From: Solanum dulcamara
Lineage: Eukaryota > Streptophyta > Magnoliopsida > Solanales > Solanaceae
Length of the DNA: 64,000 bases
Direction of reading: 5' to 3'
Assembly (NCBI RefSeq): GCF_947179165.1
Contig: NC_077247.1
Coordinates: forward strand, 44,002,935 to 44,066,934
Part shown: positions 46,201 through 58,173 of the stretch, one piece after another
Numbering within the stretch: the first letter of the stretch is position 1
Layout of the letters: every line of letters begins with the position of its first letter
Program-made: the position numbers and the translations under genes
The notes under the pieces: model-generated
What the model saw: the letters and a program-made list of their open reading frames with translations, nothing else
Told to the model about the DNA's origin: nothing
The model's database searches: none

Positions 46201-49200
46201 TCTCTTTTCAATAAGAAAAGAAAAGTACCATTGAGAAGCAACAACAACAACAACAAGCCCAGTATAATCCCACCATGTGGGGTCTGGGGAGGGGAGAGTG
46301 TACGCAGACCTAACCCCCACCTTGAAAGGTAGGGCGGCTGTTTCCGAACCCTGAAAAGTACCATTGAGAAGGATAGTATAAAAAGGCACTACATGTCCTC
46401 AACCCTAAGAAAGAGCTGCATATATAAAAAAGCCCTCCTCATATCTTGTTAAAGACTGGTCGGGGTAATGTAAAAGAATCTACTTCAATTGAAATGCCCT
46501 TAGGCAATCCCTAAAGCGTTTTGAGCATGGTTGTCATGAAGGCCTAGCTTTACACCACATAGAGAAGAGATGGATCAATTGATATATTACGAGAAAATAA
46601 CCTTCAAACCTTCTGGCATCCTCCTCACTCAAATGCAGATTGAACAGCATGTACAACCTCTCTTTCGAGAATATACCATCTTTGTGCAAACAAAGCCCCA
46701 TGTTCAACCGTTAAAAACTAGTTGAGCTATTATAAAAGCACAAAAGATCATCACAATCCTAATAATGTCATCCAGACTCCTCTTGCAAAAGAGCAAAGCC
46801 GACGTGAGAATGGGTCTGATTTCTCCTTTGGCACATAATGCACCAACTGGGAGTTACGAATTTGTGAGGTCGTTTTAATTGCAATGAACCATTTGGTGCT
46901 AAGAATTCATGGAGAAAAACAAAGGAAGTGGCTTTTTTTCCAACAGAACCTGTGCTTAAAAGAAGCACACGGGAAAAGCAGATTCCTCAGATAGGCACTA
47001 GAATATAACTTGAACCGCATCTCGCCTCCATTATTATGCAGAATGTAATTCTATTGCAATTTAAAAAATCTACCCAAAGATAATAATTTCCGTTCATCTA
47101 TATAACCATGTTATTTTATGTTTTCTTTCAACTTCATGTTGACCCACATAATTTGACTGGCAATACACAGATTGATCTTCCAATTATTCTACTAACAGCA
47201 CTATGGTAAGGCTGGGTACTATTACCCTTTTTCCCCTCAAAACTGTATGGGGCTTCAAATTGCGGAGCATCAATTTTATTGAAAAGATGACATCTAGGTA
47301 CTAAGGTCTTCCTCATTGTCAAACAGACTGTTTGTAAGTCGAAGAAATTCTGGTGGAGCTGGATAGTCTTTGCTGAAATGCAAAATGTAAGGATGTCACC
47401 TGACAAAAGCAACTTGTGGGGATTCTGACTAGATTAATCAATGGTCTGTCAGGCCCATCAAGGCTTTATTGAAGTCCACGATGCATCTACGAATGAAGAA
47501 TTTTGCAAATTATAACAGTATTCAAGAATTACAGAGAACTACATTCAAATACCTGCCCTGATCTGTAAATGTCCATTATAAATCAATCTATGCCATCGGC
47601 ATGCTCAGAGCAGCCATAGATGAAATTAATGTTTTGAATTTTGTTTTGAAGTAAGTAGATTCATTTAAAGGCATCAAGAAGATACAAGCTTTACAAGGAT
47701 AGATCAGTTAAGCTCACAAAAATAAGGATTTATAGCTTCTTCCTGAACTATAGAGCTAACAAAACCCAAGAAAACTATTTTTTTGAAATATGTCAAATAA
47801 TCAGTGAGTAAAGGCTAAAACATACCTTCACAGGTAAGTTCTCATTGTATGGATTCCTCAAATGACGAGTTTTCTGGAAGGACAGTTCACAGAGCTGCAC
47901 TTTAAGCCTCAGAATTAGTTCATGTATACAAGCAATTGATATTAAGTTTTTTTTTGAAAGAAAAAGGAGGGGGAGGGGGGGCAGAAACAAGTAATCCGTG
48001 AACTTTAAGCCATAGATCCATAGATTCAGGCAGATCCAAGATTTAGATACTATGGATTCAACCTTTAAAGTTTTCAGCATTAACCCATTATAATTTAAGG
48101 TTGTGGATTAATATCTATTATATATTGTAATTTTAGTTATTTTTTCACATAAATTTATGCTCCGCATTGAAAATAATGGGTTTAGATGAACCTAATACTG
48201 TAATAGTGGATCCGTCCCTGAGTTCATGTATGCAAGCAATTTCATGATGAAATCTTAGGAGAAGGGGAAGAAAAAGAGAGAAGTACAGAGCCTCTGCCAC
48301 TGATTGATATTAGGTAAGTGTTAGCGTTGGGAAAATGATTAAAAGTCCTCAAGTGAAACAGAAAGGAGCAACAAAAAGAAAAAGGATTTCTCTCCTATGA
48401 TACTTAAATGCATATACTTCATCAGTTTATATTGCAACAAGGTAAGAGGCATGACTTCCAACTACAGCAGTGAGTTAAACAAAACACTGATCAAGGTACC
48501 AATGTACTTATCAGATTAATCCTACAGTATTGACAGAAATTAAAATAGCAATTCATTTAGTTGATGGCCTCCATAGCTGGAACCTGTAAATTGCATAACT
48601 TGTGATGCTAATTAAAGGTACATTGAATGGTTCAAGCTTAATAATTTAAATAAGGCAGAGGTTCTGAAATACATTTTGTTCTCTTCAACCAGCTAAACCA
48701 GCTAATCATCTAACCGAAAATTTGGAGTTGAATAATTGGTTGCACTGGCTTTTGAATCATGTAACTAGTTCAACTGTCACCTATTTAGTCTAATAAACTA
48801 TAAACACAATATTAAACTCTCAACAAGTCCAACGAATTTAAAGAGAGCAGGACTAAGCGAGAGAAAGAGCTAAATATTAGTCTGCTTAAAACATTTGAGA
48901 AATTTGAGACAGAAAAACTTCTTTTAACTAAGCGGGAAAAACTAAATATCGTGAAATAGGACAATCTCCCACTATTACCAATTTGCCACCAAAAGAGAAA
49001 CTAACACACAAATGTCTTTGATAGAAATCCAAACATAGAAGTAAGCACACTAGGCTAAAAACGAGGAACAGGAATAGACGGTTGACTCTAAGAATACATA
49101 TATTGAGACAGTTAAAAAATGTAGGCTTCTCGCTAGAAGGATATAGACCCAAGTTCAAAGTGTAAGTCTCGAAAGAGAGATAATTTCGTTCTACCCTTGT

Positions 49201-52200
49201 AGGTTCTTGATAATAACATTCACCCTCTTTGTCTTATGAAAAAAGTTCTCAAACCACACCTGCTATCATAATAGACCTAAAATAGTGCAAAATGACCAAT
49301 ATGCACCACTAGTTATTTTCATTAAGTTGACTACAACAACAACAACAACAACCCAGTGAAATCCCACAACGTGGGGGTCTGGGGAGGGTAAAGTGTACGC
49401 AAACCTTACTCCTACCAAGGTAGGACGGTTGTTTCCGAAAAAACCTCGGCTCAAAAAAGCATAAAAAGCATAAAAAGAGGTCAGATAAGGCTAAGGAATT
49501 CAAAGCAATTTGGAAAGCAAATAACGAAAGCTTTACAGATAAAATAGAATAGTCAAAGTACATAAAGTAATAAATAATAACAGAAATCAGATCACAAAAA
49601 ATCATAATGTGCTAATGCACCTACTAATAAGGAAGAATAACGAGACTATGTACTAGCCTTCTACCCTAATGTGGGTCCTCCACACTCTCCTATCTAAGGT
49701 CATGTCCTCAGTAAGCTGTAATTGTGTCATGTCCTGTCTAATCACCTCTCCCCAATATTTCTTCGGCCTACCCCTACCTCTTCTTAAACCATCCATGGCC
49801 AACCTCTCACACGTCCGCACTGGGGCATCTGTGTCTCTCCTCTTCACATGCCCAAACCATCTCAGTCGCATTTCTCGCATCTTGTCTTCCACCGAGGTCA
49901 CTCCCACCTTGTCCCGAATAGCCTCATTTCTAATCCTATCGCTCGTGGTCTGCCCACACATCCATCTCAACATTCTCATCTTGACAACTTTCATCTTTTG
50001 AACGTGAGAAATCTTAACTGGCCAACACTCCGCCCCATACAACATAGCCGATTTAACCACCACTTTGTAGAACTTGCCCTTAAGTTGACTGATTATTATA
50101 ATTATTTTTATAATGAAGTTGACTGATTATCTTATAGAAGGAAATTTTGCTCATTATTTACTTTGCACACTTACAAGATAAATAGGAAAGCTAGTGTGAT
50201 AGTAAAGCATGCAATGGGAAAAATAGTTAGTAGCAGATCATGAGGTCAAAAAACCTTTGTTGAGCTCAAATGTTATGCAAACAGCTTACGCGATAACCAG
50301 AAACATTGAGGGATATAAGTGCTCATTCATCCTCTCGAAATACATATCATCCATTCATAAAATAGCTTCCAATTAACATTTGCATAAATCAGAGAAGAGG
50401 GGCCAGATATCTTTTCTTGCCACCACACCTCTACCTAGACCAGAATCTAATAAATTACAAGGAAATATTTCGCTGACAACCATGCAAGGCACCTGAGCAA
50501 AGGTAAGAACAGAAAGAAAGAAAGAAATACTAAAACAGGTGGGGCAGGTAAACAAATCGAAAGGACCCTTTTTTTTATGAAGAGAGAAATCAAAAGTACC
50601 TTTAACCATTTCACAGAAAAATTCCGTCCATAATGTGCAGTTCCATGTTCATGCTTCCAATTTCCTCCTTTAGCAGCACCACCAATTCTAGATGTCATTT
50701 TTGCAAGACCCTGACAAACAGCATACATGTTGAATTCTATGAACTAGTCCTAAATTAATGACACATTCCTTTCATCACAACACAAGTTACAATCACTTAA
50801 ATCATCAGTAAGATTTTTTACCTAAACTCTTCATGGGATAGGTGAAAAACAGACTACCTGAAAATGCCTAGTCCGATTGATTGAAAAAATTAGAATGACA
50901 TTTTCCACAGAGTCGAAAGCTTCATTTAGTTTAGCCTCATTGCTTCGTTGAGTTGCCCAAACACCTTGTTGTACTGACAATTCAAGATTCTCACGGTTGC
51001 AGCTTTTAACTATAAAGTACCTAATACCATGCAAGGACATCAGATAAGCATAAAGTGAAAAATAGAGGTATGGATTATAACTGTTCCTTCTTCACATATA
51101 AAGTTCAAGAGGGAAGGTGATACTATATGAACACAATTCCTGAGTTAGGTAAGGTAAATACCATGTTTAGTTCAGACGGTGTGGGCCCAAACCTATGGCC
51201 TAAATCACAAGTCCCTCAACCTTTGCCACTTGAACTAAGCCCTGGGGGGGAGGGGGAATTTTTAAAAATTCACAGCAATTTTTTGTGTTTTCATTTGCTC
51301 AGAAAACTAAATATGACACAGAAAAGACATTGGAAACACAAAAGTTATAAAAAGACGAGAATAATTTATCCTGTGTATCCAATAAAGTTACTGGAGTATC
51401 CAGGAATAATAATACCAAAAGTGATTTTATAATTTATGACACCGAAAAAAGTAGGAGATACCATGTTAGTAATGACCCTTTTCTATAAGCTTTCAAATAT
51501 TTTTTATCAATTCGTTTAATTTTTCCTTCTTTTCTTTTTGGTGGGGGGTGGGAAATCCAGTAAACTGTGAAAGATATAGAGGCATTCAGCATATGTGACA
51601 AGATCAACTGCTCCTTTCACTTCCTGATCAAGACTGAACTTTCATGATTTTAAAAATTGAACAACAGAGCAGTTATTGATAATCTGTCAAAAGAGTGAAT
51701 CGTTAGAATATTGTACAACACATCCTTGATAATGGTCAAGGAAAAGATTTTCTGGACGAGTATATCATTGTAGTGACAGTTCTAGGAGTTCACTAGGTCT
51801 AAGATGGTCTCAACTCTCAAGAGTGTCTAACAGACTCTACAGCCAGTTTTCACTAATTATATTGTTAAAGAATGACAAAAGTCTCACATTGGTGGTTAAT
51901 GAGATGGGTGGACTCCTTATAAGGCTTAGGCAATCCTCCTCCCTTTGAGCTAGCTTTTGGGAGGTGACTTGTGAGTTAGGCCCAAGACCTAGTTTTACAT
52001 ATATAATTACTAGTGATAACTAAAAGAGACAAATATTTCAGTGCACGTGAACTAAAAGAGACAAATATTTCAGTGAACATGGTCTTAAAAGTTAAAACCA
52101 AAGTATAGACTTCTTCACTAAGTCTCATCACAAGTTTGGAGGAAAGTATAGTAGGTGCATCACCGGACCCACCCAGAAGAATGATCCAATGTCCTGTAGT

Positions 52201-54463
52201 CTGTACCTAAGTTTTGGGGTTTTGATTACTTTGATAAGATTTTTTTGTTAAGAGTTATCTTTTGGATCACTCTGATAAAGTTACAACAGCTAAATAATGA
52301 CTTTGAATTAGCTTCTGACTATGAGACTAGACAGTGGGGATGAAAGTTTTGCAAAGAAGAATCAACGCCCAACGGTACTGTGACCATCAATTGGCTTTAC
52401 AAGCAATAGAAAGAAGAAAAAGAAACTCTCGGTATCACAATTAGGTCCTAAAATTCCTGTAGATACACAAACCAATGGACCAACTTTAGCAGAAAAGGAA
52501 ATAAGTATTCGAACACATAACCTATAGTCTGTTTCTCCTGTCGTCTTTTTGAGGGAGGATGGTTTCTAAAATTTCACCAAACATAGCAGGGTGCATCAGG
52601 GATGTAAATTACCAGCCAACAATAAATATCATTTATAGTAGAACTCTCATAGAATGAGTTAACAATATTTTGGATCAGTTCCTCAAGCATGCAGCAGAAT
52701 GAAGAATAGAACAAAGGGAATTGATAAACAACAATACAGAATATGTGGAACCATTTATGATTCTAACAAGGATCTGGATAAACAACTTACAGCTGACATG
52801 GAAGACTCCAAATTATTCACCTATTTAAGTAGACTGACTGACTACATGACCTAAGTAAAGACCTTGAAACTCTGAACACACCTAGATGGTCCTTGAGGCA
52901 GGGGTATTGCAGTTCTATCAGCCTGATTTTGCTGGCTGCTGGGAAGGGTTTGTGTTTGAGTTGGGGCACCCTGATGTTGAGGCTGTTGAACTTGCTGTTG
53001 ATGCGGCTGGTGCGGTTGGCCAATGGGTGGCTCTGCTGCTGTAGATTTCACTGGTTGATTCATTACATTATGTACTTGCGGAATTTGAGATTTGTCTGCC
53101 TGAGTTGAATAATTAGTATTCCGATTTTGAAAAAACCTGTTTGAGTAACCATAGGATGTCAAATTCTGAATTCTCTGAAGAACTTCTTCCACTGGAGGTG
53201 GAGGTCCAGGCAGCTTTGCATGTCTATATCGGCAATCAGGACCATTCGGACAAAATCCTAATTTATACCTGTCATTATAGAAATTACACCAAAAAGCAGG
53301 TGATAATGTGCTTACAAGAAAAAGAAAAAAACAGCTATGGTCATTTTTTTCTCTTTTCAATTACTTTTTCTTCAGAGAAAGCAAATCAACATTCGTGATA
53401 TTTACTATGACGGTGATGTATAGGCCAGCTTGTGAACGCCTCTACTATTCCACCGGGTACTAACTCCCACCAGGTATCATGCAACTCTAAACAGTCATTA
53501 TCATTAAGATCAAAAGCGCCTATACTGTAATTAATGATGATACAGTCATAGAGAGACCAACGTCCAACAAAAGCAAATGAGCATAACTAAATAACAGGTG
53601 AGGATCGTGAATAAAAAACATATAACATCCAATTTTACTATGTTCTTGCGCTTTTCTTCAGCTCAATTCTTGGTAAGTAACAAACTCATGCAGCTTTTAA
53701 CTAAAAAGTTCAACCGAAACTGGTGCAAGTAAAAATACATCTCAAGAAACATCGAACAGAAAAAGTACATCCAATTCATTGCACACCAATCAACTCAACA
53801 TGCATCAAATCTACGAACCCAATACTTACTAACCTAAAAGCTAGTAATCTTGGTTTAGTTATAACCAAGTTAAGGCACAAGTCTCAAATTATCTCATCAG
53901 AGTATCTAAGTAAGAGTCGAATCCAACCTAAATGTCTGCAGTTTCCCTACTAGCAATGCAAGTATGTAAATATAAGCCTTACCTTCCTCCTTCCCCTCCC
54001 CCATCCCACCCCCAACCACACACAAAACATTGCAAAGAAGAAAAACAAGAAATCAGATATAATCTCACATGTTACACTCTTTGATGTCCTCATTGGTGTG
54101 CTTATAAACACAATCTTGCTCACGACACTCTCCATAGAGGCGAAAGAACCTGCAAACGGGCATCCGGGACTTATCATACTGGTGAAGGAAACCACAAGCA
54201 TCACCCTTCATACACAGCGACCGCAGCCAATGTCTACAAACAGTCTGCCTGAAACTTCTACGATTTCCAACAAATGAACCATCTCCTCCTTGCCCCCCAC
54301 CGCCGCCGCCTGTTGGGACTAAAGCCGCAGAAGCATTTGGGGCGGGACCGGTGGTGATGTGGTCAGCAGATTGTATTACTGGTACAGATGCAGTTGGGTG
54401 TGTTGGCCCTGTGTCTAAGCCACCTTCAAAATCAAAGCTTAATCCTCCTTCTCCATCATCCAT
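43267..54463 (-). CDS. CPSF30: CPSF30, long form with m6A-reading YTH domain
   Basis: Seven GT-AG exons, minus strand: 54463-54069, 53268-52882, 51020-50858, 50710-50600, 47894-47826, 45817-45731, 44103-43267; phases close, 682 aa. The subunit belongs to the mRNA cleavage and polyadenylation complex in the nucleus. Three CCCH fingers lie at residues 76-94, 104-122 and 130-148 ([19 protein letters not shown] first). A Gln/Pro-rich linker follows, then a YTH domain from about 261 to 400 (RYFIVKSCN). Trp282, Trp333 and Tyr342 occupy the m6A cage; all three are offset by 23 from the Arabidopsis residues I recall (W259, W310, Y319). The C-terminal exon is acidic, then Gly/Pro/Met/Arg-rich, ending in a Ser/Arg/Lys tail. 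Reading through the exon 2 donor would give a short form. Confidence 0.95.
46239..46352 (-). mobile_element. 114-bp RTE 3'-end micro-insertion with 19-bp target duplication
   Basis: Only the final part of the RTE 3'UTR plus its TTG tail (CAACAACAACAACAAC on the plus strand) is present. Identical 19-base flanks lie at 46220-46238 and 46353-46371 (GAAAAGTACCATTGAGAAG). It sits in CPSF30 intron 5, same strand as the gene. A SINE sharing the LINE tail is an alternative, but no tRNA-like head is present. Confidence 0.9.
48027..48221. mobile_element. Probable MITE in CPSF30 intron 4
   Basis: The ends read CAGGCAGATCCAAG and, reversed, CAGGGACGGATCCAC. The body includes GGATTCAACC and GGTTTAGATGAACC, typical of a common Solanaceae dispersed repeat. 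An imperfect 21-base repeat (AGTTCATGTATACAAGCAATT) appears at about 47915 and again at 48222, which complicates the limits. Confidence 0.5.
49333..50079 (-). mobile_element. 5'-truncated RTE LINE in CPSF30 intron 4
   Basis: The minus strand has an intact 136-codon C-terminal RTE frame (50063-49653; [43 protein letters not shown], ending RIRVEG-like), the 3'UTR and a TTG tail. TTAAGTTGACT at 49322-49332 and 50080-50090 is a perfect 11-base duplication. The open frame suggests a fairly recent insertion. It is intronic and on the same strand as the gene. Confidence 0.9.
51873..52010. mobile_element. LTR-like fragment in CPSF30 intron 2
   Basis: Starts TGTTAAAGAATGACAAAAGTCTCACATTGG and continues with TAAGGCTTAGGCAATCC and a TTAGGCCCAAGAC-like end. 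These words are typical of small copia/TRIM LTRs in eudicots. The 3' limit is uncertain and no target duplication was identified. Confidence 0.45.
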
Positions 54464-54869
54464 TTGATTAGTTCTTGTAGATTCTTCTCTGTGTCAATCA
54501 ATCTTGATTGTTGCTTGAAATTGAGGTTTATGGAGACACCAGGGTTTTTCAAGTTTTAAACTCAGGGCTTTTGGTTGTTTGGCAGAGAGGGCAAATTGTA
54601 TTGTTTTTTAGGAAGGTACAATTATCATTGCATTTACGTACACCACCTACCAAGACCAAATTGAATACTCCCTCTGTCCATGTTATTGAATTTTCTTTTT
54701 TGTTTGTTTGTTTGTTTGTTTATAACTGTGGTGTAGGTTAGTTTTAGTGTGTTATTTTTTTCTTTGTTAGAAATTTAAATTTAAGAACTTTTGATTTTCA
54801 ACTCAATTTACTGACCAATATTTTTGGGTGTTGATTGAAATAAATATGATTAGATAGAAACTTGTGTAA
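54464..54869. other. CPSF30 5' flank with (TTTG)n repeat
   Basis: Contains the 5'UTR and promoter side of CPSF30, and at about 54697-54721 five to six TTTG units. No gene was seen. Confidence 0.6.
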
Positions 54870-54878
54870 TAATAATAA

Positions 54879-57800
54879 GGCATAATACATAAATAGGATT
54901 CTTAACTTGGGTTTTAAATTATAACTTTGACCTTTAATTTTGATAGTGCACAAATAGGCACTCTAACTATTCAACACTAAATTAAAAAATACTTGAATCC
55001 TGTAGCTAAAACGTGTGATATGCAGATCCGAGCTCACTGGGACTGAAAAAATATGTTTTGAGTTGTTGTGGTTTTGAGATCCAGTGATGCTGGGTCTCGT
55101 TGGCTGCCGTTGTTAGAACTTGGAACGGTGTGAAGCCTTACTGATTCATGATGAGTCTTGTAGTGGTTGGTCGATGGAGGCCTTGTTGAAATTTGATCTG
55201 TAAGCTTGGGCTTCTGTCACGCCCCGAATTCGTGTGTGGTGGCATTCATCTCAACCCATCGGACGAGTCAGCCTAAAACCCAACAGAAAGTAAATGCAGA
55301 AGAAAAAGGCAATACGATATATAATTTGAGTGAAAATGGATAAATAAACTCGAAATTCCTCAAGACTGATTATCACGTGTACAAGCCGCTAATGTAACAC
55401 AGAAATAAAAAAGGAAATGCAATAACAATGTCTTTGTCTCTAGAATATGACTAAAACATAACCAAAAAAAGAGTAGGAGGTGTCTAACTCAACAACTTGA
55501 ACTAGTAGCCCTACATAAGGTAGAAAAGCTAGAAGTTACACAGATCCGGACTCACAACCTACAGAAATATAAAAACAAGGAGTGAGTATCAACAACACAG
55601 TACTCAGCAAGCGAACAACTAAAACTAAGCAAAGCTAAATAGAATACAAATACCCTTGTCATCCCAACCAAACCTCCTCATATAAAGCCTCAATCAAATC
55701 ACATCAAAACAATAGTATCAATCACAGGAACAACAAGAGGTACACAAAGTCCACAAATAACAAAAGATGTACAATACAATGCAATGAGATGTCACGTACA
55801 GTGATGTGTATCTGTCCTAATGATACACATTTGTTAACTAGCAAGTCGGAACCCTAATGGTCCATGTATCCGTTAGAACCATTTTCCTTCGACAAAAACA
55901 TCAATCGTCGAAACCATTTTTCTTCGTCATAATCATCAAGCGCTAGAACCATTTCCCTTCGACATCATCATCATCATTTCAATACCATCACAGTAAATCA
56001 GAATCAAAGAAAATAAGCAATGTTCATACAAGTCATGATGATAGGAAGATATCAACAACCATTCGCATTTCATATCAATATAAATATTTCACATATCCAC
56101 GATATATCAAAGTCATCATCACATCGATCAAAATAATATAAATCATCAAATTGTCATTTTATTACCCTTTTTCTTCGTTATTAAGATCAATCACAATAAT
56201 CAAGTACCCCTAATCAATTCACACTACTCCCCAATACACATAACAAGAAATACGAGATTTTACAAACTTAAATAAAGGTTTAGAAGTTCAGTTGACTCAA
56301 TTTCAATCACAATTACTCTGAAACTTAGGCCTTCCCTTTTATGTCGGCTCTCTAAATCAACAAAATATAGTCAAATATGAATTTCCAATTAAGAACACGA
56401 GTACAACGACAGTCAAATTATTAATTTTAAAAATCGAATCGAAATCGATCCAAAAATTCAAGTTCGAAAACAAAGGAATGACTATGAAAAAATTTGGATG
56501 AAAATATTTTCACGACATAAAAAAACTATCAGTGAGAACTATTTCAAAAATAAGGTTAAAATCAACTCAAAATCATCAATTTAGTAAAAACTTAGGTTGT
56601 TGAAAAAAAAAACAAAATGTAAGGTTCAAAATTATGAATTAAAGGCCAAAATCAACATATAATCGATGATTAATGATGATTATAGATGAGAATAACTTAC
56701 CTAATTGATTTGCCTGAAAAATCTCCTTAAAATCTTTCCTCCCGAGTTCCCAAAGTTCAACAATGATGGAAAATGGGTATATTCCCGACTTTAAAAATTA
56801 ACTACTATTCAAGTTACTTTTACCCTTCGTGAACGCGGTCTACTTACTCTGCGAACACGGAGGGAAGACACTGGAACCTCCGTGAACGCAGAGAAGAAAC
56901 AATTTCCCCTTTCGCGAATGAGGTTGAGCCTCCGCAAACGCGAAGGAGGGTGAATAAGGCACCAAATGACAACAACCATCTTAACACCAAAAATCACAAA
57001 ATGAATCCTCGGGTTTTATTCGGAATCATGTGGACACAAATCAAATATGTTATCCTACTAAATTCGACCCCTCGAACTCAATAAAATCATTGAAATTCGA
57101 ATTCGAGGTCTCTTTTATCCGAAATCCATTTAGTCGCAGTTAAACTAGTTTAGAACTCAAGAAGACCAAATGTCATCGGAGCTACCAAAAAATACACAGA
57201 AACTCTTTTTAGGCCTAAAATCTGAAAATCACCTCCTAAATCCAATTGAATCATCAAAAATCTAATCCGAACATCCAAACATCCAAACTCTTATTGTTAA
57301 CCAAAGTTAAACCTTAGTTCAAAACAACTCCAACTTTCAACTTAAGACCACAAATTCCCGAAACAACTCCAATTTCAGAGACGACTACTCTCCTAGACCT
57401 AATTCTACCTTTCAAAGTTGATGGAATTGACAAAATTTCATTCCGAGACTCGTAGCTCCGATTGATATCAAATACCACTTTTGAACAACTTAAGCCCTCA
57501 AAACTCAAAAACTTCAATATTTCTCAAATTTTCAAAGAACTACCAAAACCAACTCAAAACATTGATCAAATATGACTCGGAGCAACTATCGAGAGGGATA
57601 AAACGAACATTTTATAAAAATTACCAAAAATGACCTTCAGGGTCATTACAACTTCTCGTTTGGTTGGTTGTTTGTGATGGAGATATGATGGTCTTGGTAG
57701 TGGTTCAACCAGAGAAGAAGGGGAAGGAAAGGGTGATTTTGGTGGCTGTTGGTGGTGGTCTGGTGGCTAAGAACAAGGAAAAAGGGAGAGTTGCTCTTCG

Positions 57801-58164
57801 GCGTCACTACTTCACTGTAGAAGACGAAGAGAATGGGATTTTGAGGTTGTTTTCGGTGCATTTCAGGCTGACTGATGGTTGTGCGGTGTAGGAGAGAGAG
57901 TTGCTGATAGCAACAGTGAGGGAGAGAAGAGTGGGGGGACTGATTTGCTGGCTCGCCGGAGCTCCAACGAGGGTGGAACAGTGAAAGAATTTCCTTCTGA
58001 TTCGCGTAACTTGGGTGTATTTCACGCATTTTGCCAAATAAGATTTTTGAGTGTTTATTTGTTTAAATTTTAGATAGTTAAAGTGCCTATTTGTGGATTG
58101 TCAAAATTAAAGCTGAAAATTATAACTTAAAGCCAAATTAAAAGTCTTATTTATATATTATACC
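54879..58164. mobile_element. Mutator-like element with perfect 9-bp target duplication, carrying a nested solo LTR
   Basis: The ends are inverted repeats of about 110 bases: GGCATAATACATAAATA at 54879 and, on the opposite strand at 58164, GGTATAATATATAAATA. Similarity continues through CACAAATAGGCACT. TAATAATAA flanks it at both sides (54870-54878 and 58165-58173). Without the nested LTR the element is about 850 bp. Its core (54995-55214 and 57651-58060) is GC-richer than its surroundings, with short open frames (for example 57664-57891) of no recognised family. This could be captured gene DNA (Pack-MULE) or ordinary Mutator filler. No transposase is present. Confidence 0.88.
55215..57650. 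repeat. Solo gypsy-type LTR (2.4 kb)
   Basis: Begins TGTCACGCCCCGAATTCG and ends GGGTCATTACA, the usual edges of large Solanaceae gypsy LTRs. No primer-binding site, internal domain or second copy is present. The flanks GCTTC and ACTTC match at four of five bases, a likely decayed target duplication. GC-rich CGCGAACGC-like words at 56820-56950 explain the open frame there. Probably formed by LTR-LTR recombination after insertion into the Mutator-like element. Confidence 0.8.
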
Positions 58165-58173
58165 TAATAATAA

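Noticed and set aside
47915..48245. Repeated 21-mer read as target duplication of a SINE
   Set aside because: The inner edge does not abut the MITE-like ends and no tRNA-like head was seen, so I kept only the MITE call.
57646..58037. Minus-strand 127- and 76-codon frames at the right end of the Mutator-like element
   Set aside because: One runs to within bases of the nested LTR's edge, translations are low-complexity, and no family is recognised; they lie inside a transposon.
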